21,131 bases of DNA from an uncultured Coriobacteriales bacterium (lineage in GTDB: Bacteria > Actinomycetota > Coriobacteriia > Coriobacteriales > Eggerthellaceae). The notes under the pieces are model-generated. The model saw nothing but the letters and a program-made list of their open reading frames with translations, searched no databases and was not told the DNA's origin. Below, piece by piece: positions 6,962 through 15,283 of this stretch. The stretch is from assembly GCA_946892075.1 (NCBI GenBank), contig CAMPNZ010000023.1:1-21131 (forward strand), written 5' to 3'. Each line of letters opens with the position of its first letter. Within the stretch, counting starts at the first letter, position 1. A program made the position numbers and the translations under genes.

Positions 6962-6996
6962 AAAGCCCGTAGGTATATTCCTGCGGGCTTTTTTTT
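6962..6996 (+). terminator. Intrinsic terminator of the FMN riboswitch
   Basis: The stem AAAGCCCGTAGG (6962-6973) pairs with CCTGCGGGCTTT (6980-6991) across the loop TATATT, with one G-U pair. It is followed by a run of eight T. Placed between aptamer and ribU, it is the likely regulated terminator of the switch. Confidence 0.92.
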
Positions 6997-7048
6997 GCAT
7001 CACGAAACTTAAATCACCAAGAAAAACGTAACGCAAAAAGGAGAAACT

Positions 7049-7636
7049 ATGCAAAACTCACAAGGTACACTTCCAGCGCGCTGGAACACACAACAGCTTG
7101 TTACTATGGCATTTATGGCTGCTATCAGCACTGTCCTATCGTTCATTGAAATACCGCTGTTCCCCGCTGCTCCGTTTCTGAAATACGACCCGTCGTTCGT
7201 ACCTGCCGTTATGGGAGCGTTTGCCTTTGGGCCGCTTGCAGGCTGCATTATCAGCTTCGTGTCGGTAATCGCGCACGTGTTTATAACCAGCAACATTTGG
7301 GGTGGCGTCATGACCATTATCTGTGCCTGCGCATACCTTGTTCCCCTTGGTTTAGCTGGGAAAACGAAAAATGCACACGGACATATTCCAACGGTGAAGC
7401 TGATTGTTGGATTTTTTGTCGGAAGTTGCGTCATGATTATTGTGGCTTTGCTGGGCAACTTGCTTGTGACGCCGCTGTACACGGGAGCACCGCTGCAAAG
7501 TATTATTGCTATGATTATTCCTATACTTTTGCCATTTAATATTGCAAAGGTGCTGCTAAACTCTATAATAAGTGCGCTTGTATATAAGAGCATTGCAGTC
7601 GTGCTGCACAAATACTCGTCGCGCAGCCGCGCATAA
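7049..7636 (+). CDS. ribU: ECF transporter riboflavin-specific S component RibU
   Basis: A 195-residue integral membrane protein with five to six hydrophobic segments. It binds riboflavin outside the cell and works with the EcfA-EcfA'-EcfT energising module. The riboflavin S-component signature is clear: FIEIPLFPAAPFLKYDPSFV at about residues 32-51, followed by a small-residue-rich helix (AVMGAFAFGPLAG). The ATG at 7049 follows AAGGAG by 5 nt. It is the first gene after the FMN riboswitch and terminator, so regulation by FMN is direct. The next gene starts 51 nt downstream. Length and motifs are normal for the family, and both gene context and riboswitch support the substrate assignment. Confidence 0.95.
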   Translation: MQNSQGTLPARWNTQQLVTMAFMAAISTVLSFIEIPLFPAAPFLKYDPSFVPAVMGAFAFGPLAGCIISFVSVIAHVFITSNIWGGVMTIICACAYLVPLGLAGKTKNAHGHIPTVKLIVGFFVGSCVMIIVALLGNLLVTPLYTGAPLQSIIAMIIPILLPFNIAKVLLNSIISALVYKSIAVVLHKYSSRSRA

Positions 7637-7687
7637 AGCGCAACAACGACGCACGACACACTCACAAGCAGCTAAAGGAGCACTTCT

Positions 7688-8527
7688 GTGACCAGCGATA
7701 ACCCTATCATACGAATACGCAATCTTGGTTTTTCTTATAACGAAAACCACGCTGTGCTGCACAACATGACGCTGGACATTGAAAGCGGTGAGTTCGTATG
7801 CGTGCTGGGAGCAAATGGCTCGGGCAAATCGACGCTGGCAAAACTGATAAACGGCCTGCTTAAACCCACGTCAGGCAGCGTAGAAGTGGCGGGCTTGTAC
7901 ACAAGCGACAAGCAGAACGTGCGCGCCATTCGAGCATGCGCGGGCATGGTGTTTCAAAATCCAGACGATCAAATTGTAGCAACACGCGTTGAAAACGACG
8001 TAGCGTTTGGGCCAGAAAACCTGTGCTTACCTGCTGAAACTATCCGCCAGCGCGTGCGCGAATCGCTTGCGGCGGTTGGTATGCGCGGCTTCGAGAAACG
8101 CAACACCGCAACGCTTTCGGGCGGACAAAAACAACGCCTTGCCATCGCGGGCACGCTGGCGATGCATCCTCGCGTTCTTATTCTTGATGAAGCAACGTCG
8201 ATGATTGATCCGCGCGGGCGCAAAGGGCTTCTAAGAATATGTCATGACCTGCATAAACAGGGTATTACGCTTATTATGATTACGCACGATATACAAGAAG
8301 CACTGCATGCTGAGCGCATTTTGATTCTTGAAAACGGCCGCCTTTCTGTTGACACAACGCCGCAGCACTTGCTAAGCCATTGGCGCGCGCTCGCAACGTC
8401 GCATTTAGAATTGCCGTTTTCGGCAGAACTGATCAAAGAGCTTAATGAGCAGGGCTTTCATTTAGAACCGACACTAACGCAATCGCAGCTTGAGGACGCT
8501 TTATGTCAATTACATTCACAGAAGTAA
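7688..8527 (+). CDS. ecfA1: ECF transporter ATPase EcfA1
   Basis: An ABC ATPase of 279 residues that powers the ECF module on the cytoplasmic face. Walker A is GANGSGKST (41-49), the Q-loop is FQNPDDQ (Q90), the signature is LSGGQ (143-147), Walker B is VLILDE (163-168) and the switch histidine is H200. The NPDDQIVATRVENDVAFGPEN block is typical of EcfA/CbiO proteins. The GTG start at 7688 is supported by AAAGGAG seven nt upstream. The residue after the Walker B glutamate is Ala (DEATSMIDP), as in the EcfA1-type subunit. The 3' end overlaps ecfA2 by 25 nt, indicating translational coupling. Confidence 0.95.
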   Translation: MTSDNPIIRIRNLGFSYNENHAVLHNMTLDIESGEFVCVLGANGSGKSTLAKLINGLLKPTSGSVEVAGLYTSDKQNVRAIRACAGMVFQNPDDQIVATRVENDVAFGPENLCLPAETIRQRVRESLAAVGMRGFEKRNTATLSGGQKQRLAIAGTLAMHPRVLILDEATSMIDPRGRKGLLRICHDLHKQGITLIMITHDIQEALHAERILILENGRLSVDTTPQHLLSHWRALATSHLELPFSAELIKELNEQGFHLEPTLTQSQLEDALCQLHSQK

Positions 8528-9558
8528 GTTTTACCTATCAGACGCTTACACGCAGGCAGCGCGCTCGTCTTGTGGCTGATAGCGCGCGCGGCGCTAACGC
8601 TCAAGCTGCCACACAGGCTGCTGCACAAGCTGCCTCAAGAAACACTACGCTCGCTGCGCCATCTGCAACAGCTTCCCCATCTGCGCAAACTCCCCCATCG
8701 AACTCACCAAGCGAGCAACAATGGGGCGAAACACCAGACACAGCTTGGGCGCTGCAGCACATTTCCTTCTCGATTGAAAAAGGAGAGTTCATCGGCTTGG
8801 CGGGACACACCGGAAGCGGCAAAAGCACGCTGTTGCAGCACATAAATGGCCTGCTTGCGCCCACATGCGGCACCGTTTCTGTGGATGGATTTTCCTCGCA
8901 CAACAAAAAGCACAAAAAGGAAATTATTAAGCGCGTGGGGCTTATTTTCCAGTATCCCGAACGGCAACTGTTTGCGCCAAGTGTTGCCGATGACATTGCA
9001 TTCGGGCCGCGCAACCTAGGGCTTTCCCCTCATGAAGTTGAGAAACGCGTTGCGTGGGCGCTGGAACACGTTCATCTTGACGCAGCGGAATACGCGCACA
9101 AAAGCCCTTTCGAACTGTCGGGTGGCATCCAGCGGCGCGTTGCGATTGCGGGCGTGCTGGCGATGCAACCGCACTACGTAATAGCTGATGAACCCGCCGC
9201 TGGCCTTGACCCAGCAGCAAAACGTGCGCTGTTGGAGCTGTTCAAAAGCCTGAACTCCGAAGGCGTAAGCATCATTATGGCGTCACACAACATGAACGAT
9301 CTTGCGCAATATTGCTCGCGTGTGCTGGTGCTAAACAAGGGGCAGCAACTGTGTTTTGATGCTCCTGACGTGGTATTTTCTTCAGAAAATGAAGCTAAGT
9401 TGCGCGCGGTTGGCTTGGATGTGCCCGACGTGTATGCGTGCGCGGGGCGCTTGCGACAACGGGGTATCCCGCTTGAATATCCCACGGCGCATACGACGCG
9501 CGGGCTTGCAGAACAACTGGCACACGTTCTGAACCACAAGGCAGCGCAACATGAGTAA
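8503..9558 (+). CDS. ecfA2: ECF transporter ATPase EcfA2 with N-terminal insertion
   Basis: The second ABC ATPase of the module, 351 residues against about 285-290 usual. The ATP-binding elements are an A-loop region FTYQ (10-13), Walker A GHTGSGKST (101-109), Q-loop FQYPERQLF (Q150), signature LSGGI (205-209), Walker B YVIADE (225-230) and switch H262. Two points are odd. About 57 Ala/Gln/Ser/Pro-rich residues (24-80) separate the A-loop from the start of the nucleotide-binding core, a place where ordinary members have only a short loop. The signature also reads LSGGI followed by QRRVAIAGVLAM rather than LSGGQ. The start at 8503 lies inside ecfA1, and the stop overlaps ecfT by 8 nt. Family assignment is secure; the effect of the oddities is unknown. 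Confidence 0.93.
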   Translation: MSITFTEVSFTYQTLTRRQRARLVADSARGANAQAATQAAAQAASRNTTLAAPSATASPSAQTPPSNSPSEQQWGETPDTAWALQHISFSIEKGEFIGLAGHTGSGKSTLLQHINGLLAPTCGTVSVDGFSSHNKKHKKEIIKRVGLIFQYPERQLFAPSVADDIAFGPRNLGLSPHEVEKRVAWALEHVHLDAAEYAHKSPFELSGGIQRRVAIAGVLAMQPHYVIADEPAAGLDPAAKRALLELFKSLNSEGVSIIMASHNMNDLAQYCSRVLVLNKGQQLCFDAPDVVFSSENEAKLRAVGLDVPDVYACAGRLRQRGIPLEYPTAHTTRGLAEQLAHVLNHKAAQHE

Positions 9559-10345
9559 ACTCCCAGGTAAAGAACTGTATTGCGACACGAACAGCGTCAT
9601 CCATCGCCTGGATGCGCGCTTCAAAATTCTGGCTTCGCTGGTACTGATGATTGTGATTTTGAACGCCTCTACGCCGCTTTCCCTTTTGCTTTGTGTTGTT
9701 TCACTAGGCGTTTTGCTGGCGCTGACGCGTATTAGCATAGGAAGCATCGCGCGCGCTGTGTTGCCGCTGGTGTTTTTCGTAGTAGTAAGCGCGCTGCTGA
9801 ATTTGTATGCGAACCAAGCAGGAAATGTTGTGTTTACCTGGAACTTTATTCGCATTACCGACGACGGTATCCATGCAAGCTTATTTTTTGGCTGCCGCAT
9901 GATTGTATTGTTACTTTCAGCAAGCATTATTCCCCTGAGCACCAGCACCTTGGATATTAGCGATGCAACGGAACGGCTGATGATGCCCCTGGCGCGCTTT
10001 AAAGTGCCTGCCCACGAAATTGGCATCATGCTTGGAATTGTGCTGCGTTTCATGCCTGAGCTTGCACAAGAGCTTCACCACTTGTACGCTGCACAAATCA
10101 GCCGCGGCGTTTACCTGCGAAAACGCTCGCGCATCCCGCTTGTGCTGTCGCTGCTGGTTCCCCTGTTCACAAGCGCACTGCGCCATGCCGACGCGCTGTC
10201 AGGAGCAATGGAAGCACGCTGCTTTGCGCCAACGTATGAGCGCAGCAGACTGTATCCCTTTCACATGGGGAAACGTGAATTTATCGCAACGGGAATAATA
10301 GCGCTTATGAGTGCAAGTATCCTGCTTGCAAATTTGTACGCGTAG
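9551..10345 (+). CDS. ecfT: ECF transporter transmembrane component EcfT
   Basis: A 264-residue membrane scaffold that joins the two ATPases to the S component. Hydrophobic segments cover roughly residues 25-60, 68-85, 110-130 and the C-terminus. The two coupling-helix motifs that insert into the ATPases are visible: AQISRG (181-186) and AMEARC (219-224). Family members usually read A-R-G at both, so S-R-G and A-R-C are mild departures. The start overlaps ecfA2 by 8 nt, making ribU-ecfA1-ecfA2-ecfT a compact operon. No terminator with a T-run was found in the 240 nt that follow. Confidence 0.93.
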   Translation: MSKLPGKELYCDTNSVIHRLDARFKILASLVLMIVILNASTPLSLLLCVVSLGVLLALTRISIGSIARAVLPLVFFVVVSALLNLYANQAGNVVFTWNFIRITDDGIHASLFFGCRMIVLLLSASIIPLSTSTLDISDATERLMMPLARFKVPAHEIGIMLGIVLRFMPELAQELHHLYAAQISRGVYLRKRSRIPLVLSLLVPLFTSALRHADALSGAMEARCFAPTYERSRLYPFHMGKREFIATGIIALMSASILLANLYA

Positions 10346-10553
10346 CGAGGGAACGCGGGGCACGCAAGAACACGGGACACGTGAACGCATCAACGCAAGA
10401 ACGGACGGCGCGGGAACACGGGAACACGAGGTGCATCAACGCAGGAACGAAGCTGCTCCCGCTGGGGCTTTCACCTGCGCAAACGCCCTAGCAGCCTGCA
10501 CAAACGCCGCCAGCATTCCGCCACACGTTCGCCAGCGCCACAACCGTCACGCG
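10346..10553. repeat. GGGAACG-type low-complexity spacer after ecfT
   Basis: The stretch 10346-10450 is built of short variants of GGGAACGCG, GAACACGGG and GCATCAACGCARGAACG, the last occurring twice (near 10387 and 10433). From about 10450 it changes to GC-rich DNA with CACACGTTCGCC. Open frames here have the composition of repeat translations, so I see no gene. Confidence 0.6.
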
Positions 10554-10597
10554 CACGGCGCCTTATTAGTCTTGAGACGGCGCCTTATTCGTCTTGA
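10554..10597. repeat. 22-bp tandem duplication over a stop codon
   Basis: Units 10554-10575 and 10576-10597 match at 20 of 22 positions. The second holds the last codons and TAA of the DUF1292 gene; the first is a copy lying just past the stop. Both contain the palindrome GGCGCC, so the transcript of the minus strand could fold GGCGCC on GGCGCC across 16 nt, but no T-run follows. Confidence 0.75.
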
Positions 10598-10905
10598 AAG
10601 TCGTACAAATCGCCCGCAGCTTCCCGAAATTCGTCGTACACATCGTCGGCAAGGTCTTCATCCTCAAGCAACTCAAACTCGCTAGGCTGATCGTCCTCGT
10701 CATACGCTAAAATCTCAAGAATCACAACCTCGCCGCTAAACTCATCATCGTCAAGAACAGGGAAAAAGAACCCGAACTCTCGATCGTCGTGAATGATGCT
10801 CCCAAGAAACTCAAAGGTGGTTGCAACACCATTTTCATCCTCAAGAGAAATTTGTACGCCCTCTTCGGTTGGCGGGCAAAAGTTAGGGGCACTTGCAGAT
10901 GGCAT
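10585..10905 (-). CDS. DUF1292 (YrzB-like) acidic protein
   Basis: A 106-residue, very acidic protein. The pattern VQISLEDENGVATTFEFLGS, then REFGFFFPVLDDDE and EVVILEILAYDEDD matches DUF1292 proteins (YrzB type), which are small cytoplasmic proteins of unknown function. The C-terminal third is an Asp/Glu-rich tail (LLEDEDLADDVYDEF). The ATG at 10905 follows AAGGAG by about 6 nt. It starts 46 nt after the secDF stop on the same strand, so it may be read from the secDF transcript. Confidence 0.8.
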   Translation of the reverse strand: MPSASAPNFCPPTEEGVQISLEDENGVATTFEFLGSIIHDDREFGFFFPVLDDDEFSGEVVILEILAYDEDDQPSEFELLEDEDLADDVYDEFREAAGDLYDFQDE

Positions 10906-10951
10906 AAGCTACTCCTTACAACGCATTTTTGCTCATTATGACACAAATAAA

Positions 10952-13480
10952 TTATTTTGCATCATGAATGAACGCAAATGTTCCAATCTCCTTGCCGAAG
11001 CGCTGTTGCAATTTTGCGTTTGCAGGCTCGCGTGTTTTCCACATGCTAAACAGCGGCGTGGCAACGGCGATTGAGGAATACGAACCAGAAATAAGGCCGA
11101 TGACCATAGCAAATGCGAAATCTTGCAGCGTTTCTCCGCCAAAGAACAACATGGCAATAACAGGAATAATTGACGTAAGCGTTGTGTTAATGGTGCGCAA
11201 AAACACCTGGTTAACCGAGTGATTTGCCATCGTCATAAAGCTGCAACGAATGTTCAGTTCCTTCATGTTGTCGTTAATGCGGTGGAACACAACAACCGTG
11301 TCGTAAAGCGAATATCCCAAAATGGTAAGCAACGCGGCGATGGTGTTCGGCGTAACTTCGCGTCCGATAAGGGCATACACACCCATAACGATAATCAAGT
11401 CGTGCAACAACGCCACCACAGCGGTGAATCCCATCTTGTATTCAAAGCGAATGGCGATATAGGCAATGATCAGCGCTAACGACACGAAGAATGCAATCAG
11501 CGACGCGCGAACAACGCTTGTTCCCCAGTCGGGGCCGATGGTTGACACTTGCGTGTTTTCCGCAGAAAGATGCAGCTCATCGGCAACGGTGCGCGCAATA
11601 TGCTCGGATGCCTGCGCGTTCGTTTCTGTCATGCGAATAAGAAAGCCCTTCTGACCTTCGTTTTCGGTGGTTTGAACAGTAGCATCTTTCACGCCCGCCT
11701 TGTTAAACGCCTGCGTAATGTCTTGCGAGGTAAGGTCGCCCGTGTTCGAGTACGTAACCGAAGTTCCGCCCACAAATTCGATACCAAACGTAACACCTTT
11801 AATACACACAACCGCAATGCATGCAAGCACTAAAATGCCTGATACGGTTAGGAAAATTTTGCGAGCACTTAAAAAGCCGATGTCGTGTTTGATAAAACGG
11901 CCTTTCAGCTGGCGCACGAGTTTCAAAGCAGCAGGGTCTTCCTCGCCGGCGCGCTCTTTAATGATGCGCGCAGTTTCTTTGTAGCACATCGCTTCGCCAA
12001 TTTCGGCTTCACCAGCGGTAACACCTGTTGCTTCGCCCAGTTGAGAGAAGGTTTTGTACGCATTTTTCGAGTCTTGAATATCCCAGAAACGCGGATGATG
12101 CGCAATGGTGCGCGGCGCAATGATACGAACCAACGGCGCTTTGAACAGCAGCATCATGATGATGTCGCACGCAATTCCCAATGCAAGCGTCAAGCCGAAA
12201 CCTTTAACGGACGACGACGCCAAGAAGAACAGCGAAAGGGCGCTTACAAGCGTTACCAAGTCGGCGTCGATTGAGGTCATAATCGCATGTCGAACGCCTG
12301 TTATTGACGCGGCACGCACGCTGCGTCCCATGCGAATTTCTTCGCGGAAACGCTCGATAACCAAAATGGACGAGTCGGCCGCCATACCGATGGTAAGGAC
12401 GATACCCGCCACACCCGAAAGCGACAAGCTGAACAGGCCAAAGTGCGACAACGTTGCCAAAATGCCCAGGTAGAACACCGCAAACACCACCATCGCGCCC
12501 GCGGTAATAAGGCCAAGCCCGCGATAGAAAAACAGCAGGTACAGCATAACAAGCAGCAAGCCCAAGCCCGCCACCAAAACGCCTGCCGCCAAAGCACCTT
12601 GTCCAAGCGTTGGGCCAACAATTTGGCTTTGCGAGTACTGGAAACTTACCGGAAGCGAACCACTTTCAAGAACAGTGCGCAAGCCGTTCGCGCCAGCAAG
12701 CGTATATCCGCCGGTAATCGACACGCGACCGCCGTCAATAACCGACTGAACGGCAGGAGCCGACTGCACTTCACCATCAAGCACGATAACGATTTTGCCC
12801 TTCGTGGGCGCAAGTTCGCGTGTTGCTTTCGCGAACGCAGCGGTACCTTCGCCGTTTAAGCGCACGTTAACGGCATAATCGGTACCCGTTTCAGAAGCGC
12901 GATCCACCGACACGTTCGTGATATTTTCGCCGGTGATAAGCGCCTTATACGTGCCCGGCTGCACCTTTAAGCTGGACTTTTGCTTGGAAGGAAACTGGTT
13001 GCCAAACTCGTCGGTTACCATGGCAGTTTTGCCGTAGTCGCCCGTGTCAATGCGCTTGCGAACGGTTTCGTCGGTGAAGGAATCGAGGCGCGCGAACTCA
13101 AGCTTACCGGTTTTGCCGATGGTTTCAAGCGCGGCCTTGGTGTCGGTTGCGCCTGGTATTTGCACCAAAATCTGGTTGTCGCCCTGCAACTGAACGGCCG
13201 CTTCACTTGCACCCAGCGAGTTAACGCGGCTTTCGATAATGGCGCGCGAGGCCTCCATTTCTTCTTTCGTAACCGGGTTGCCGTCGTTGGACGTGGCAGT
13301 AAGAACAACCGACAAGCCGCCTTGAATGTCCAAGCCCTGGTTAATGCGTTGTGATGGCGGCGTAAATACGTATACTGAAGCAAGAATAAGGATGGTAGTA
13401 AGAATAAGAAGCCATATATTACGGCGCTCTGACGAGCCACCCGACTTCTTTTTGCGCTTTTTCGTTTGGGTTGCCATCAT
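10952..13480 (-). CDS. secDF: Protein translocase SecD-SecF fusion
   Basis: An 842-residue fusion of SecD and SecF, which uses the proton gradient to help pull secreted proteins out of the SecYEG channel. The SecD half has an N-terminal membrane segment (21-40), the GLDIQGG motif (49-55), a large extracytoplasmic part, then membrane helices including AGIVLTIGMAADSSILVIER (the conserved GMAVDxN-type helix). A linker of about 90 residues leads to the SecF half, with an FLSARKIF-type start and GIEFVGGTSVTYS near 563-575, ending with helices containing ILGYSLYDTVVVFHRI. I chose the ATG at 13480 (MMATQTKKRKKK) because AAGGAAAGGAA lies 7 nt upstream; a longer in-frame start at 13546 lacks such a site. 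It lies downstream of tgt on the same strand, the classical tgt-yajC-secD-secF order, but no yajC is visible. Confidence 0.95.
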   Translation of the reverse strand: MMATQTKKRKKKSGGSSERRNIWLLILTTILILASVYVFTPPSQRINQGLDIQGGLSVVLTATSNDGNPVTKEEMEASRAIIESRVNSLGASEAAVQLQGDNQILVQIPGATDTKAALETIGKTGKLEFARLDSFTDETVRKRIDTGDYGKTAMVTDEFGNQFPSKQKSSLKVQPGTYKALITGENITNVSVDRASETGTDYAVNVRLNGEGTAAFAKATRELAPTKGKIVIVLDGEVQSAPAVQSVIDGGRVSITGGYTLAGANGLRTVLESGSLPVSFQYSQSQIVGPTLGQGALAAGVLVAGLGLLLVMLYLLFFYRGLGLITAGAMVVFAVFYLGILATLSHFGLFSLSLSGVAGIVLTIGMAADSSILVIERFREEIRMGRSVRAASITGVRHAIMTSIDADLVTLVSALSLFFLASSSVKGFGLTLALGIACDIIMMLLFKAPLVRIIAPRTIAHHPRFWDIQDSKNAYKTFSQLGEATGVTAGEAEIGEAMCYKETARIIKERAGEEDPAALKLVRQLKGRFIKHDIGFLSARKIFLTVSGILVLACIAVVCIKGVTFGIEFVGGTSVTYSNTGDLTSQDITQAFNKAGVKDATVQTTENEGQKGFLIRMTETNAQASEHIARTVADELHLSAENTQVSTIGPDWGTSVVRASLIAFFVSLALIIAYIAIRFEYKMGFTAVVALLHDLIIVMGVYALIGREVTPNTIAALLTILGYSLYDTVVVFHRINDNMKELNIRCSFMTMANHSVNQVFLRTINTTLTSIIPVIAMLFFGGETLQDFAFAMVIGLISGSYSSIAVATPLFSMWKTREPANAKLQQRFGKEIGTFAFIHDAK

Positions 13481-13639
13481 CGATGGATTCCTTTCCTTGT
13501 GCTTAGTGAAACATGCACGCATGAGAAGCGCAGGCGGCCTCCCCATAAGCTATACATAATTTTGTCAACCTCACTATTTTGCCACAAATGCAATGTGATA
13601 AGTAGAAGTAAAGTTCGGAAATTATAGAAATAGCGAATA

Positions 13640-13800
13640 TCTGGCGTGTGCGGAGGCGGTGTGGGTGCGGGAACGTGGCGGTGCGGGTGCGGGAACGTGT
13701 GCGAGCGGGTGCGGAAACGTGGCGGCGCGGGTGCGGGAACGGCGCGGGCGCGGCGGGCTGGTGCGAAGGCGGAAGGCGGTTCGGGTGTGCGCGGTGGTCG
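13640..13800. repeat. GTGCGGGAACG-type repeats between tgt and secDF
   Basis: GTGCGGGAACG or close variants recur near 13665, 13687, 13710 and 13731, interspersed with GTGGCGGTGCGGGTGC-like words. The whole gap 13481-13899 lacks a credible gene: frames through it encode Pro/Arg/Ala/His-rich repeats. A TTGACA (13564-13569 on the minus strand) lies near secDF, but no good -10 box at standard spacing was found. Confidence 0.65.
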
Positions 13801-13899
13801 TGCGTCGCGAGAACGTGTTGCCGTTGCGGCAGTTCGCGCGGCAGTTCGCACATCATGCGTCGCTCAATACTGCGCGTATGCGCAGGCGGCGACACGTTC

Positions 13900-15048
13900 C
13901 TAATAGTCGTTTGCTGCAGGTGAATGCATCCATTCCTCGTAAAAATCTTCATACGCGTCGGCGCAAATGGCCTGGCGAGCACGCGTCATCAGGTTGATAA
14001 GGAAGTGGATATTGTGCATCGACAGCAAAATACCGCCCAGCATTTCTCCTTGTTTTACCAGATGACGAATGTATGCACGCGTGTGGTTTTGGCACACCCA
14101 ACAGCTGCACGTGGCATCGAGAGGCGAAAAATCGCGCGTGTAGCAGGCATTTCTCATGTTCATGCGTCCCGTGCTTGAGAACGCTGTTCCCATACGGCCT
14201 GTTCGGGTGGGTAACACGCAATCGAACATGTCAACGCCCACACGCACCGCGCGCACAAGCGTCGTGGGATTGCCAACGCCCATCAAATAGCGCGGTTTAT
14301 CTGCGGGCATAGCGGCGCACACGTCGCCAAGCGTTTGGAACATCACATCATGCGGCTCGCCAACCGAGTAGCCTCCAATGCCAAAACCCCCAAAGCCGGC
14401 TAAGCCGTCGCGCTTTGCATCGTTGTGCACATCTACCAGCTGCTTTATGCTTTCCAGCCGCAAATCGCGATGCATACCGCCCTGCACGATGCCGAAAAGT
14501 GCCTGGTCGGGGCGCGTATGAGCATACGCGCAGCGCCGCGCCCATTCCCATGAGAGCTTCGTAGAGGCCGCCACCTGCGATTTTTCGGCAGGATAGCCGA
14601 TGCACTGATCAAGCTGCATGCAAATATCGGCGCCAATACGCTGCTGAATGTCCATGTTCGTCTCGGGCGTCCAAAAATGCTTCGAGCCGTCGTAATCGTA
14701 GGCGTGAAAGCGCACGCCCTCCGGCGATATTTTCATCATTTTATCAAGGCTGAACAGCTGAAACCCGCCCGAATCGGTAAGCATCGGGCCGTCGTAGTTC
14801 ATGAATTTGTGCACGCCACCCGCCGCTTCGATGACGTCGACGCCAGGACGCATATATAAGTGATAGGTATTTGCAAGAACGACCTGCGCTTTTAGCTGAT
14901 GCAGATGCTCAACCGTTAAGCCTTTGACGGTGGCGTGTGTTCCAACCGGCATGAACATCGGCATTTGGAAACTGCCGTGAGCGGTAGTGTACGACGCGGC
15001 GCGGGCGCTGCCCGATTGAGCGTGAATATCGAAAGTGAAAAGCGACAT
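13900..15048 (-). CDS. tgt: Bacterial queuine tRNA-guanine transglycosylase
   Basis: A 382-residue enzyme that swaps guanine 34 of tRNA Asp, Asn, His and Tyr for the queuosine precursor preQ1. All hallmarks are present: MLTDSGGFQ with the general acid/base D92, MGVGNPTTLV, MFDCVLPTRTGR with the nucleophile D276, and the zinc site C314, C316, C319 and H345 at the spacing known for bacterial Tgt. I chose the ATG at 15048, where AAGGAA stands just upstream and the conserved LFTFDI start follows. A longer in-frame start at 15159 would begin inside a 12-bp repeat array. It is divergent from queH-queA, which act after it in the same pathway, so the two units probably share a regulatory gap. Confidence 0.96.
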   Translation of the reverse strand: MSLFTFDIHAQSGSARAASYTTAHGSFQMPMFMPVGTHATVKGLTVEHLHQLKAQVVLANTYHLYMRPGVDVIEAAGGVHKFMNYDGPMLTDSGGFQLFSLDKMMKISPEGVRFHAYDYDGSKHFWTPETNMDIQQRIGADICMQLDQCIGYPAEKSQVAASTKLSWEWARRCAYAHTRPDQALFGIVQGGMHRDLRLESIKQLVDVHNDAKRDGLAGFGGFGIGGYSVGEPHDVMFQTLGDVCAAMPADKPRYLMGVGNPTTLVRAVRVGVDMFDCVLPTRTGRMGTAFSSTGRMNMRNACYTRDFSPLDATCSCWVCQNHTRAYIRHLVKQGEMLGGILLSMHNIHFLINLMTRARQAICADAYEDFYEEWMHSPAANDY

Positions 15049-15120
15049 AGGTTCCTTTTTCTGTCGTGCGCGGCGGATGCGGCTGGTGGGGCGCCGTTGG
15101 GTGCGGCTGGTGGCGCACCT

Positions 15121-15168
15121 CACGTTCCCCGTCACGTTCTCCGTTACGTTCCCCGTCACGTTCTCCCG
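15121..15168. repeat. Four-copy 12-bp tandem array upstream of tgt
   Basis: Units at 15121, 15133, 15145 and 15157 follow YACGTTCYCCGT, alternating CCCC and CTCC. On the minus strand they read ACGGRGAACGTR, so they belong to the GGGAACG theme. Just beside them, near 15090-15117, GTGCGGCTGGTGG-like words occur twice. The array lies in the tgt-queH divergent gap (15049-15283), between the two start sites. Confidence 0.8.
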
Positions 15169-15283
15169 CGAATGGCACGCGCACGCGACATGTGTAATTC
15201 AGTCGAAACACGCGCCCGCGCCTGAACATTTCATTCAATATGGAGTAGTATAGAATAGTTTTCATCCATCAAGGAGTAAAGCT

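Noticed and set aside
13477..13982. Pro/Arg/His-rich minus-strand frames upstream of secDF
   Set aside because: They are translations of the GTGCGGGAACG repeats, with no conserved motif or good ribosome binding site.
15049..15283. preQ1 riboswitch ahead of tgt or queH
   Set aside because: I found no preQ1-type pseudoknot pattern; the gap is largely repeat sequence.
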